From Rhizobium johnstonii 3841 (lineage in GTDB: Bacteria; Pseudomonadota; Alphaproteobacteria; Rhizobiales; Rhizobiaceae), in NCBI RefSeq assembly GCF_000009265.1, contig NC_008380.1, positions 1,121,501 to 1,185,500 on the forward strand: a stretch of 64,000 nt of DNA, in the 5' to 3' direction. Of this stretch, positions 8,332-15,539 are shown piece after piece. The notes below the pieces were generated by a model that saw only the letters and a list, made by a program, of their open reading frames with translations, was not told the origin of the DNA and ran no database searches. The position numbers and the translations under genes were made by a program. The stretch's first letter is position 1. Each line of letters opens with the position of its first letter.

Positions 8332-8760
8332 GGGATTTTCCTTGTGCAAGCAATGAGAGACGCACATCGCAGGCCGTTGGTCAATGGCCACTCACAAAAG
8401 GGAAGGGTGGCGGCCGACAGACGTTGGCGCGCCACCGGGAAATTCGTAATTGCGTCGCAAATGCCACCGGCCCTTTCCCGCAACTCAACTGGCCGGATTG
8501 CGCCGCGAGCGGACGCTCAGACAATCAGCGACCGTAAAGGTTCCGTCCGGTGAACGGTGCTGCCCAAATAGACACGACTCCTATACCCCGGCCTTATGCC
8601 CTCTCCGTCATGGTGAAGGCTGAGACAGATGTGCCGGGAGAGAATTTAGGTGCATTAAACCGGCAGCACTCCATGGGGGGAAACGGCTGAACTAGGGTCT
8701 CAAATACCCCCTCGTAAAAAATTTCTCATCTTAGTAAAGTTAGGCAAAAGGGTGAGACAA
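8332..8760. other. Non-coding stretch, left edge of the accessory zone
   Basis: No convincing gene. Base composition changes from GC-rich to clearly AT-richer towards 8700, where the SIR2 gene begins. No copy of the EAL-derived repeat was found here, so the left border of the accessory zone is not marked by it. Confidence 0.5.
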
Positions 8761-9774
8761 ATGAGACATTTAATTATCGGAGCTGGAGCGACATTCGCAG
8801 AAGCCTGCGCCCTTGGAAACCCGCGCGAAAACTGCCCACCTCTCATGAGAGATTTCGCCAGGAAGACTTGGGCGAACTATACCCCACATCCGCTTTTGGA
8901 ACGATATTTAAACGAACTAGGTTTCACTGACCTAGGGATTGATCCGAGAGAGCTATTTTACAATCTAGAGGAAGCGGGAACTGCAAACGTTGAACGTTTC
9001 ATGGAATATTGCTGGCAGAATAGACACCTCAAATTTCCGGAACTAAGCGAACGGGTGCCAAACGGATTTATATCCGGTGGTCGAATATCAGTTGCGGGTG
9101 CTGTTGAAGCTCCAATTTCTCTCGGTGAGGAATTTTGGGAAAACTTCCTTTATCATGGCATTGGTTCGCCTATTCAATTTCTTACAATACAATGTTTTTT
9201 TGAGAACGGCGTAGGCTGGAAGGACCTTTCCCTTTCAAAAGCAATAGCTAGATCGCTGGGCCAAGGCGACCTTGTTCTCAACCTCAACTACGACACTGTT
9301 TTTGAGCTGGCGCTTGAACAGTTAGGGCAACCATTTTCATATGCACCTAATGTCGCTCAAAACGGCGAGGTTGTCATTTGTAAACCTCATGGCTCCCTGA
9401 ACATGGTTTCAAATAATAACGGCTTTATGTTTGGACAGCCAAGTTGGCTGGGAATGCCTCAGCCATCCGGCTACCGTAGCTTTTCAGGTTTGATACCGCC
9501 TCGATTGAACAAGCAGTATAACCAACACCCAATATCAAAGATAATCATCCAATCGGTCCAAAATCGGATGCCCGACGAGCTGATATTTTGGGGTATTGGC
9601 TTGACAGACAGCGATGTTGATTTGGTCGAGCTTTATAAGGCTTGGTCCAAGAACATGCCGTCTGTAACGGTTATTAACCCAGATATTGGCGTTGCCGAAA
9701 AGATTGCAGCCATCCTCCGACTATCGGTTCGGCATTATCCAGACTTGTCCGCTTGGCAGGCAGGATGCCCGTAA
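8761..9774 (+). CDS. SIR2-like domain protein, probable NAD+-consuming defence protein
   Basis: A 337-residue protein that is almost entirely one SIR2-like domain. Signature elements appear in order: the nucleotide loop LIIGAGAT (4-11), NLNYDTVFE (174-182), the catalytic-His motif KPHGSLN (His210) and FWGIGLTDSD (276-285). SIR2-like domains outside the sirtuins are NADase effectors in several anti-phage systems (for example ThsA, DSR, SIR2-HerA). ATG 8761 is chosen over GTG 8752 because AAAAGG lies before it. The gene is visibly AT-richer than its neighbours, which suggests transfer. No partner gene (HerA, TIR, APAZ) is adjacent, so it may act alone. A defence role is inference. Confidence 0.75.
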   Translation: MRHLIIGAGATFAEACALGNPRENCPPLMRDFARKTWANYTPHPLLERYLNELGFTDLGIDPRELFYNLEEAGTANVERFMEYCWQNRHLKFPELSERVPNGFISGGRISVAGAVEAPISLGEEFWENFLYHGIGSPIQFLTIQCFFENGVGWKDLSLSKAIARSLGQGDLVLNLNYDTVFELALEQLGQPFSYAPNVAQNGEVVICKPHGSLNMVSNNNGFMFGQPSWLGMPQPSGYRSFSGLIPPRLNKQYNQHPISKIIIQSVQNRMPDELIFWGIGLTDSDVDLVELYKAWSKNMPSVTVINPDIGVAEKIAAILRLSVRHYPDLSAWQAGCP

Positions 9775-9871
9775 GTGGTCGACCCATGTCGTCAGTGCGA
9801 ACGTTCGACACGGCGCATACTCGTCGCTGTTGCGCTCCGATGCCGATAGCCGATCAAACCGACCGCTCCGT

Positions 9872-10054
9872 TCACGCCCGTTTCGTCAACGGAAAGCGGT
9901 CACGAAGCAGCCGCAGCACCGATTCCGAAGGGATCGGCAGGCCGAAAGGGTAGCTCTGACCGTCGTTGCAGCCCATCTTGGCGAGTTCGATCGCATCCTC
10001 GTTGGTTCGATCCCCTCCGCCACCACCGTCACGTCAAGCTCGCGCGCCGTCGCT
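9872..10054 (-). repeat. EAL-3'-end repeat, copy A (truncated duplicate)
   Basis: These 183 bases align without gaps, and with few mismatches, to 15540-15722, the last 60 codons of the GGDEF/EAL gene. The copy keeps the stop codon and the PLTKRA-like ending. It has no upstream coding part and ends exactly where the RidA gene stops. It has the same orientation as the full gene, so it is a gene fragment or site duplication and not a functional gene. Confidence 0.9.
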
Positions 10055-10538
10055 ATTCCAGAACGACGACGGCTTCGACCTCGAAGAGCATGGGGTCGAT
10101 GGCAAGCTTGGGAACGGGAATCAGCGTCTGCGCCGGCAGTGCTTCGCCGAACATGTCCTTGACATTCCCAGTCAGCACCTCGAGCTTGGACATATCGTGA
10201 TCGACCACGAAGACCGTCAGCTTGGCGACCTGATCCGGCTTTGCGCCGAGCGCATCGAGGGCGGTGCGCAGATTCGCATAGGCCTGCTTCACCTGGACGG
10301 CGAAATCGGGCGACAAGGCGCCCGTGCCGTCCTGGCCGCCCTGTCCGGAGATGTAGGCCAGCCGGGCTCCGCGGGGCATGATCACCGCCGTGCTGTAGCC
10401 ATTCGGCGAGGGGTCGTAGAGGTTTTTCGGATTGACGATGGTCAGCTTGAGATCGTCCTCATTGGCTGTCGCGGCGGTGGGAACGCTGATGGTCATGATG
10501 AGTCCTCCGATAATGAGATGCTTGAATGCGCGTGGCAT
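10053..10538 (-). CDS. RidA/YjgF family protein with signal peptide
   Basis: A 161-residue RidA (YjgF/YER057c/UK114) homologue. The usual domain of about 125 residues is preceded by a hydrophobic leader, MPRAFKHLIIGGLIMTISV, ending TAATA-N near residue 26, so this member is probably exported. Family landmarks are the ISGQGGQDGTG segment and the C-terminal FEVEAVVVLE. Cytosolic RidA deaminates reactive enamines and imines. A periplasmic version may do something else. AGGAGA lies before the start. It is divergent from the TetR gene and probably its target. Its last bases abut repeat copy A. Confidence 0.83.
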   Translation of the reverse strand: MPRAFKHLIIGGLIMTISVPTAATANEDDLKLTIVNPKNLYDPSPNGYSTAVIMPRGARLAYISGQGGQDGTGALSPDFAVQVKQAYANLRTALDALGAKPDQVAKLTVFVVDHDMSKLEVLTGNVKDMFGEALPAQTLIPVPKLAIDPMLFEVEAVVVLE

Positions 10539-10616
10539 GACTTCTCCTGGCTTCCCCAGGGCTGCGACAGATCCTCGCGGCCTGCAGGATGGAATCTTAT
10601 CGCTATACGATTGAAC

Positions 10617-10656
10617 TCGTACGGCGTACGATTAAATTGCATCGTACGGCGTACGA
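10617..10656. promoter_or_regulatory. Twin palindromic operators between ridA-like and tetR-like genes
   Basis: The 15-mer TCGTACGGCGTACGA, a palindrome around a central G, occurs twice (10617-10631 and 10642-10656), 25 bases apart centre to centre. The spacing is about two and a half helix turns. It sits in the 190-base gap between two divergent genes, which fits an operator bound by the neighbouring TetR protein that controls both promoters. Confidence 0.8.
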
Positions 10657-10727
10657 GTCAATCGGTCAGCATCGACATTCCCTGTATTGTCGGCTTAGAT
10701 CGACGTCTGATGAGTAAAGGAAGACGG

Positions 10728-11426
10728 ATGGCAGCCAAACGCAGCGGCGCTGAGAGCAAAGGGTCTGGGCGGAGAGGTGCGTCACCTCAGTCCGGGCAGG
10801 AGCCGCGCAGTGAGCCGCCTCTCTCGCTGGAACGGATCGTGGCGACCGCGGTGGAACTGCTGGACGCCGAGGGCGTCGATGGATTGAAGATGCGCCGGTT
10901 GGCCGATCGCCTCGGCTCGGGCGCGATGAGCCTCTATTGGCACGTCGGCAACAAGGAGGAGGTCTTCGATCTGGCGCTGGATTCAGTGCTCGAATATCGC
11001 GGCCCGCCTGAGATCGTCGAGTCTCGAGACTGGCGCGGCGACATCGTTCATCTGCTCGAAGACTGGCGCGCCAGCATGCTGCGCCATCCCTGGTCGGCAT
11101 CGCTGCTGCCGCGCCGGGCGCTCGGCCCGAACATCCTCATTCGCCTGGAACTGCTGAGCAAAACCTTGTCCGGAGCCGGTGTCACCGATGCGGATTTGAA
11201 CGTCGCGATCTGGTCGCTCTGGAACTATGTGATCGGCGCGACCATCACCCGGGCGAACTTCGATCTCTCGGACGACGACAGGGCGGCCGCGCAGCAGCGC
11301 CTGACAGGTCTGAGCCAGCACTATCCGACGATCGAACGCTCCCGTCTGCTGCTGGATAATGATTGGGACGGCGCTTTCAGGAAGGGTCTCGACTTCCTGC
11401 TCGATGGCCTCGCGCCGAGACAGTGA
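10728..11426 (+). CDS. TetR family transcriptional regulator
   Basis: A 232-residue repressor-type regulator. A basic, flexible N-terminal tail (about 28 residues) is followed by the TetR helix-turn-helix, LSLERIVATAVELLDAEG to SLYWHVGNKEEVF. The remainder is an all-helical ligand-binding domain of the TetR_C_11 kind. AAAGGA lies before ATG 10728. ATG 10710 would add six residues. A much longer in-frame extension back to 9966 is non-coding. It is divergent from the exported RidA gene, and two palindromes in the gap are likely its operators. The ligand is unknown. Confidence 0.85.
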   Translation: MAAKRSGAESKGSGRRGASPQSGQEPRSEPPLSLERIVATAVELLDAEGVDGLKMRRLADRLGSGAMSLYWHVGNKEEVFDLALDSVLEYRGPPEIVESRDWRGDIVHLLEDWRASMLRHPWSASLLPRRALGPNILIRLELLSKTLSGAGVTDADLNVAIWSLWNYVIGATITRANFDLSDDDRAAAQQRLTGLSQHYPTIERSRLLLDNDWDGAFRKGLDFLLDGLAPRQ

Positions 11427-11508
11427 ACAATCGTCATTCCTGGACGAGACGGTGCCGGATTCTGCGCGCGCCGTGGGTGATCCCGCTCTGCCGCGACATG
11501 GCTCCCGG

Positions 11509-11859
11509 CTATTTCCGCAGGATTTTCTCCATCGCTTTCCCCTTCGCGAGTTCGTCGATCAATTTGTCCAGATAGCGGATTTCCCGCATCGTCTTTTCTT
11601 GGATGTCTTCCACGCGGACGCCGCAGATCACGCCGGTAATCGACGATCGCGAGGGATTCATCCGAGGCGCTTGCGCAAAGAAATCCTCGAAGTTGGTCTT
11701 CTCAGCCAACTGATCGTCCAGACTCTGCTGGCTGTGTCCCGTCAGCCAACAGATGATTTCATCGACCTCCGTCTTCGTGCGCCCCTTCTTCTCTGCCTTG
11801 GCGACATAGTGGGGATAGACGCTCGCGACGCTGATGGAATAGATGCGATGCTTCGTCAT
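11509..11859 (-). CDS. DUF2200 family protein
   Basis: A 116-residue protein matching the DUF2200 pattern: [37 protein letters not shown], and the C-terminal [21 protein letters not shown]. The family has no known biochemical role. It looks cytosolic. It lies convergent to the TetR gene, and repeat copy B begins about 120 bases to its right. Confidence 0.85.
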   Translation of the reverse strand: MTKHRIYSISVASVYPHYVAKAEKKGRTKTEVDEIICWLTGHSQQSLDDQLAEKTNFEDFFAQAPRMNPSRSSITGVICGVRVEDIQEKTMREIRYLDKLIDELAKGKAMEKILRK

Positions 11860-11976
11860 GCGTGATCCTCAACGTTCCAGATATTTTCCGGCTTGAGATA
11901 GCTGACTTCAAGACCTCAACAAGTGGCGGATAATGGGCAAGCCTTCCGCCGCGCGGGCGCGAAGTAGATTGGCGCG

Positions 11977-12097
11977 AAGCCGGCCTTTAGTCGTTACCGG
12001 GAAAACCGATGAGACTGGCGGTTCCGGTCAGGCCCATTTCGTCAGCGGAAAGTGGCCCCGAAAGCAGCCGCAGCATCGATTCCGAAGGGATCGGCGG
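11977..12097 (-). repeat. EAL-3'-end repeat, copy B (with downstream flank)
   Basis: Bases 12030-12096 match the last ~66 bases of the GGDEF/EAL gene, including its stop (PLTKWA-like ending). The similarity continues past the stop into the flank, with a shared CCGGGAAAAC block (about 11997 here, 15513 at the intact copy) and a CGAAG-CGGCC block before it, with a small gap. Orientation is the same as copy A and the intact gene. Coding similarity stops abruptly at 12097. Confidence 0.8.
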
Positions 12098-12224
12098 CAG
12101 TACAGACCTTTAGCAGCGTTCGAGCATTCCTGAACAAGTACCTGTCAAACCCACGTCCACTTTGCGCCCCACGCCATTCATCACATACTCGATGATCCGT
12201 GGCTTCCATGATAATACTGTGTCC

Positions 12225-12671
12225 ATGGAAGCTGGTGTCCGTGATCTCAGCCGCTCCCCAATCGAAATCCCGCCTCAGTTTTGGGGCGTGCGATATAAGG
12301 GAGAGCATCTCCCGGGCGCTCGTGGTGTTCGCGGCGTTGAAGGTGGCGCGAACTGTCAGCAATACGCATATTCAATTTTGAGGCACTTCGGCTTCGAGGT
12401 GCCGGACTTCCGGTCCAGCAACCTCTGGGATGAAACCGCACACACTGCCGTCTCTAAGGACATGAAGCCGCTCGATCTGGTTCTATTGAACGGTGAGCCC
12501 AGAAGCTTTGGCGCTCATGTAGGGCTTTCTTTGGGACAGCGCTTGGTTCTACACCTATCCAGGAGGATCGGTTTTCCAACCATCGAAACGCTGGAGCAGA
12601 TGCAATCTCGCGACGAGTATCGCTTTCTGATCGGCTTCAAAACCGTTCTGGTGCGTCGCGAACAACGATGA
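12225..12671 (+). CDS. NlpC/P60-like cysteine hydrolase domain protein
   Basis: A 148-residue protein (from ATG 12225) with an NlpC/P60-like active-site layout: Cys44 in GGANCQQYAYSILRHFG and His98 in AHVGLSLGQRLVLHLS, with His110 following in the usual place. Such enzymes cleave peptidoglycan peptides or act as amidases and toxins. There is no signal peptide, so the product is cytosolic or exported by another route. The start is uncertain: ATG 12192 and TTG 12162 are also in frame and none has a good ribosome site. It begins 130 bases after repeat copy B. The next gene on the same strand may be its partner. Confidence 0.6.
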   Translation: MEAGVRDLSRSPIEIPPQFWGVRYKGEHLPGARGVRGVEGGANCQQYAYSILRHFGFEVPDFRSSNLWDETAHTAVSKDMKPLDLVLLNGEPRSFGAHVGLSLGQRLVLHLSRRIGFPTIETLEQMQSRDEYRFLIGFKTVLVRREQR

Positions 12672-12780
12672 CCGCGCTTGGCCGCCAGCAATCATAGGAC
12701 CCCATCGTCCTGCGCCAATTGCGGTCATTGTGGCTGATTCCGACCATGTTATCTTCCGGCGCAAATCGAGGTGGCTTCTC

Positions 12781-13473
12781 ATGACCGATGTCTGTCAACT
12801 TCTTCAAATTGCCGTGGAAGACAATGTCGCATGGTGCAGCAGAATCTGTTCTGCGCATGGATCGAATGAAACCAGGTGGTCGGAAGTCTGGGCGAATTTC
12901 GCTATTTCACCGCCATTCTACCCGAATATAATAACGCGGCAAAAGGGCGTCCAAAAGGAAGTTGATGACCTCATTCGCAAGGTTCGCGAGGCAAATAAGT
13001 CTACAAAGTGGGGCATCAAGGACAGCTTTGCAGACCTAACGCTTGCCGACCAGGGGTTTGAACGACTACTCGTCGGCCGTTGGTACGGTGGAACTCTTTC
13101 AAAGGGCACGCCTGCGGGCTGGAAGGCTGTAGCTTCTCCAGGCGAGTTACGCTCATGGGAAAAAGCTTGGGGTTCCTGCGACGATACCATCTTTCCCAGC
13201 ACCTTATTGGAAGATTACAGAATAACCTTTTGGTTCAAGGGAGAGCTTAGCAGAATCGAAGCTGGCTTTATCAGCTACGACACCGGATTTTCAGTTGGGT
13301 TATCAAATTGGTTCTCCCGCAGAAACAGCTCATTCGCGCAAATGGGAGTATTGCAGGCCGCGAGATCGGTGTCGCAAGGACAGCCGATTGTGTGCTGGTC
13401 GACGGACGATCTTACCCTTGAGCATACGGGGTTGATCGAGCTTGGCACTCTTCAAGTCTGGATATCTCAGTAA
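12781..13473 (+). CDS. Hypothetical protein, 230 residues, partner of the P60-like gene
   Basis: A soluble, Trp- and Ser-rich protein without a family I recognise. Visible points are a charged stretch KGVQKEVDDLIRKVREANKS and a C-terminal half with alternating hydrophobic residues (FISYDTGFSVGLSNWFS, IELGTLQVWIS). No signal peptide or membrane helix is present. The ATG at 12781 has GAGG upstream. GTG 12730 would extend it by 17 residues. Codon use is AT-richer than in core genes. It lies 109 bases after the P60-like gene on the same strand and convergent with argS2. Immunity or partner function would be a guess. Confidence 0.6.
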   Translation: MTDVCQLLQIAVEDNVAWCSRICSAHGSNETRWSEVWANFAISPPFYPNIITRQKGVQKEVDDLIRKVREANKSTKWGIKDSFADLTLADQGFERLLVGRWYGGTLSKGTPAGWKAVASPGELRSWEKAWGSCDDTIFPSTLLEDYRITFWFKGELSRIEAGFISYDTGFSVGLSNWFSRRNSSFAQMGVLQAARSVSQGQPIVCWSTDDLTLEHTGLIELGTLQVWISQ

Positions 13474-13524
13474 ATCCAGGGGGAGGGGAGTGACCTTTTG
13501 ACCGCTTCGGGCCGAAAGCAGTTG

Positions 13525-15231
13525 TTACATCCTCCGCACCGTTCCAATTCCTAGAAGCTCAAGGCATTTTCCGATGACCCTCGCTACCAGCTTGCAGGTG
13601 GCGAGCCGCCCCGATGGATCCTCCGCCTTCAGCACCGGGCAATCCGTGTAGAAGCGGCTGAACGCGTCAGCCACTTGGTACGCCCGATCGGCGATCTCGA
13701 ACGGCTCGAGGTGCCGCGCCGCCTCGGAGAGGGAGTGCGGATACCAGAGGCATTCGATCAGCACGGCACGCTCCGAAGGATGGCTGATCGAGACCGTGTC
13801 GGCGGCTGGAGTGATGCCGGCCTCTTCGGCCTTGTCCAGGATCGAGCAGATCCGGGCATAGGCATATTGAAGATAGGGTCCAGTCCGTCCCTCTGACGAT
13901 ATCATCTTGTCAATGTCGAAGACGTAGCCTGTCTTCCTCGGCGTGGAGAGATCGGCAAACTTCAACGCGCCGAGACCCACAACCGTGGCCGCCTGACTGT
14001 CGGCGACTTTTTCCGACGACTTGGTGAGCGCAAGGTCGATCATTTCTCTTAGCGAGGCCGCGAATCCGTCACGGGTCTTGAAGGGCCTGCCGTCATTGCC
14101 GCGGACGGTACCGAAGGTCGCGTGCCGCAGTTCCACGCCCTCGGCATAGCCCGCCTTCCGCGCCGCCGAGAACACGCTTGATATATGGAGCGCCTGACGG
14201 TCATCGGTGCAGTAAACGATCTGCCGCGCACCGATTTCGCGCACTCGCTGCCGAAGCGTCGCAAGGTCGGTGGTGCCGTAGAGGGCCGCCCCGTCACTCT
14301 TGCGCAGAAGCAGCGGTGGTACATTGTCCGGAAGTCCGTCAGCGGAGACATCGATAATAAGAGCGCCTTCGCTCTGCCGCGCCAGCCCGCGCGCCATGAG
14401 ATCGTCGAGCATCGGTGCGACCTCCGCATGAGCGTCGCTCTCGCCTTGGAGCAGATCGAAATGCGCGTCGAGCATCTCCGCCGTGTCGGAGATCGACGCG
14501 AGCGAAATGGCCCGCATGCGTGCCCATGCCGCGGTCAGCAGCGGATCTCCGTCCTGTAGCTTCGTTGTCAGTATCCGTGCCAGCGCAAGCAAAGCCTCGT
14601 CCTCGCAGGCGGCGTTGCCGGACATGTAGAGAGCGCCGAGTTCCTCGACGGTCATGGCTTCGAATGCCAGGGGGTCAATGAAGGAGGTGAGATCACCGGC
14701 CTTCCATCCGGCAGCCAGAGCAGCGCCCAAAAGCAGCTTGCCCATCTGCAGACCCCAGTCACCGAGGTGGATGTCGGAGAGGACGTCGTGGCCAATCTCC
14801 ACAAGGATGCGCCGCAGACTCTCCCCGATAACGAAGGAGCGCAGATGGCCGACATGCAGCGCCTTGGCGACGTTGGGCCCGCCAAAGTCAATGACCGTTC
14901 TCATCGGATCCGCCTTCTCAGCTGCGAGCGACGGATCGGCCAGCATAGCGGTTGCCTCGGCGGCGACGACTGCATCGGCCAGCCGGAAGTTTACGAATCC
15001 CGGACCGGCGACGGACACGTCCTCGAAAAGAGCGCTCCGAGCCGCCTCGGCGACTTCAGCGGCAAGCAGGCGCGGGTTCTTCTCGGCGGACTTCGCCAGC
15101 CGCATCACGTCGTTGCATTGGAGGTCACCGAATTCGGGCCTGGCCGACCTTACGACGCAGGGACCGGCTTCGAGACCGTTCAGTTCATATGCGGAAGCAA
15201 GCGCGGCGAGTGCGGCCGATTTTACGGACAT
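13525..15231 (-). CDS. argS: Arginine--tRNA ligase, second-copy type
   Basis: A 568-residue class Ia synthetase that would charge tRNA-Arg. It has an N-terminal additional domain (VVRSARPEFGDLQCN), the HIGH-type motif in PNVAKALHVGHLRS, the conserved GDWGLQMG, an MKTR-like loop replaced by PFKTRDG, and the anticodon-binding domain starting GRTGPYLQYAYARI and ending ELLGIGTVRRM. In gene sequence and length it looks closer to the E. coli enzyme than to what I would expect of an alphaproteobacterial housekeeping ArgRS, and it sits among accessory genes. It may therefore be an extra, acquired copy, for instance giving tolerance to an ArgRS inhibitor. Whether another argS exists cannot be seen here. 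Confidence 0.85.
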   Translation of the reverse strand: MSVKSAALAALASAYELNGLEAGPCVVRSARPEFGDLQCNDVMRLAKSAEKNPRLLAAEVAEAARSALFEDVSVAGPGFVNFRLADAVVAAEATAMLADPSLAAEKADPMRTVIDFGGPNVAKALHVGHLRSFVIGESLRRILVEIGHDVLSDIHLGDWGLQMGKLLLGAALAAGWKAGDLTSFIDPLAFEAMTVEELGALYMSGNAACEDEALLALARILTTKLQDGDPLLTAAWARMRAISLASISDTAEMLDAHFDLLQGESDAHAEVAPMLDDLMARGLARQSEGALIIDVSADGLPDNVPPLLLRKSDGAALYGTTDLATLRQRVREIGARQIVYCTDDRQALHISSVFSAARKAGYAEGVELRHATFGTVRGNDGRPFKTRDGFAASLREMIDLALTKSSEKVADSQAATVVGLGALKFADLSTPRKTGYVFDIDKMISSEGRTGPYLQYAYARICSILDKAEEAGITPAADTVSISHPSERAVLIECLWYPHSLSEAARHLEPFEIADRAYQVADAFSRFYTDCPVLKAEDPSGRLATCKLVARVIGKCLELLGIGTVRRM

Positions 15232-15539
15232 AGATCATTTCCTTGAATAGCATAAGGGGCGTGGAAGCTTGAGAGCTTCAGCGTCGCCGTTCTGCAATCT
15301 TCGGAAATTTGTTCATGTCGCGCCTCTAAGTTCGATTCTTCAATAGATCGCCTGGTGACCGCTGGCAATCTCATGGTCGGATGAATTTTGCAAAGAAAGC
15401 GATTGGCAATACCCAACCAAAGCTTGCTGACGGTTGGCTGGTAATTGCTCGATACGTTTTTCAATAACCGCTTCGGGACGAAGGCGGCCTCTGGGGCAAT
15501 TTCTACCTAATTCCGGGAAAACCCCTGAGACCTGCCGGG
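15232..15539. other. Gap between argS and the EAL gene, flank shared with repeat copy B
   Basis: No gene is visible. The last ~60 bases before the EAL stop (about 15479-15539) are similar to the flank of copy B at 11977-12030, with CCGGGAAAAC conserved. This shows that the duplicated unit once included sequence beyond the gene's stop codon. Confidence 0.6.

Noticed and set aside
12042..12362. Leftward 106-codon frame reaching into repeat copy B
   Set aside because: It reads copy B in a frame different from the EAL gene and opposes the P60-like gene. No start context.
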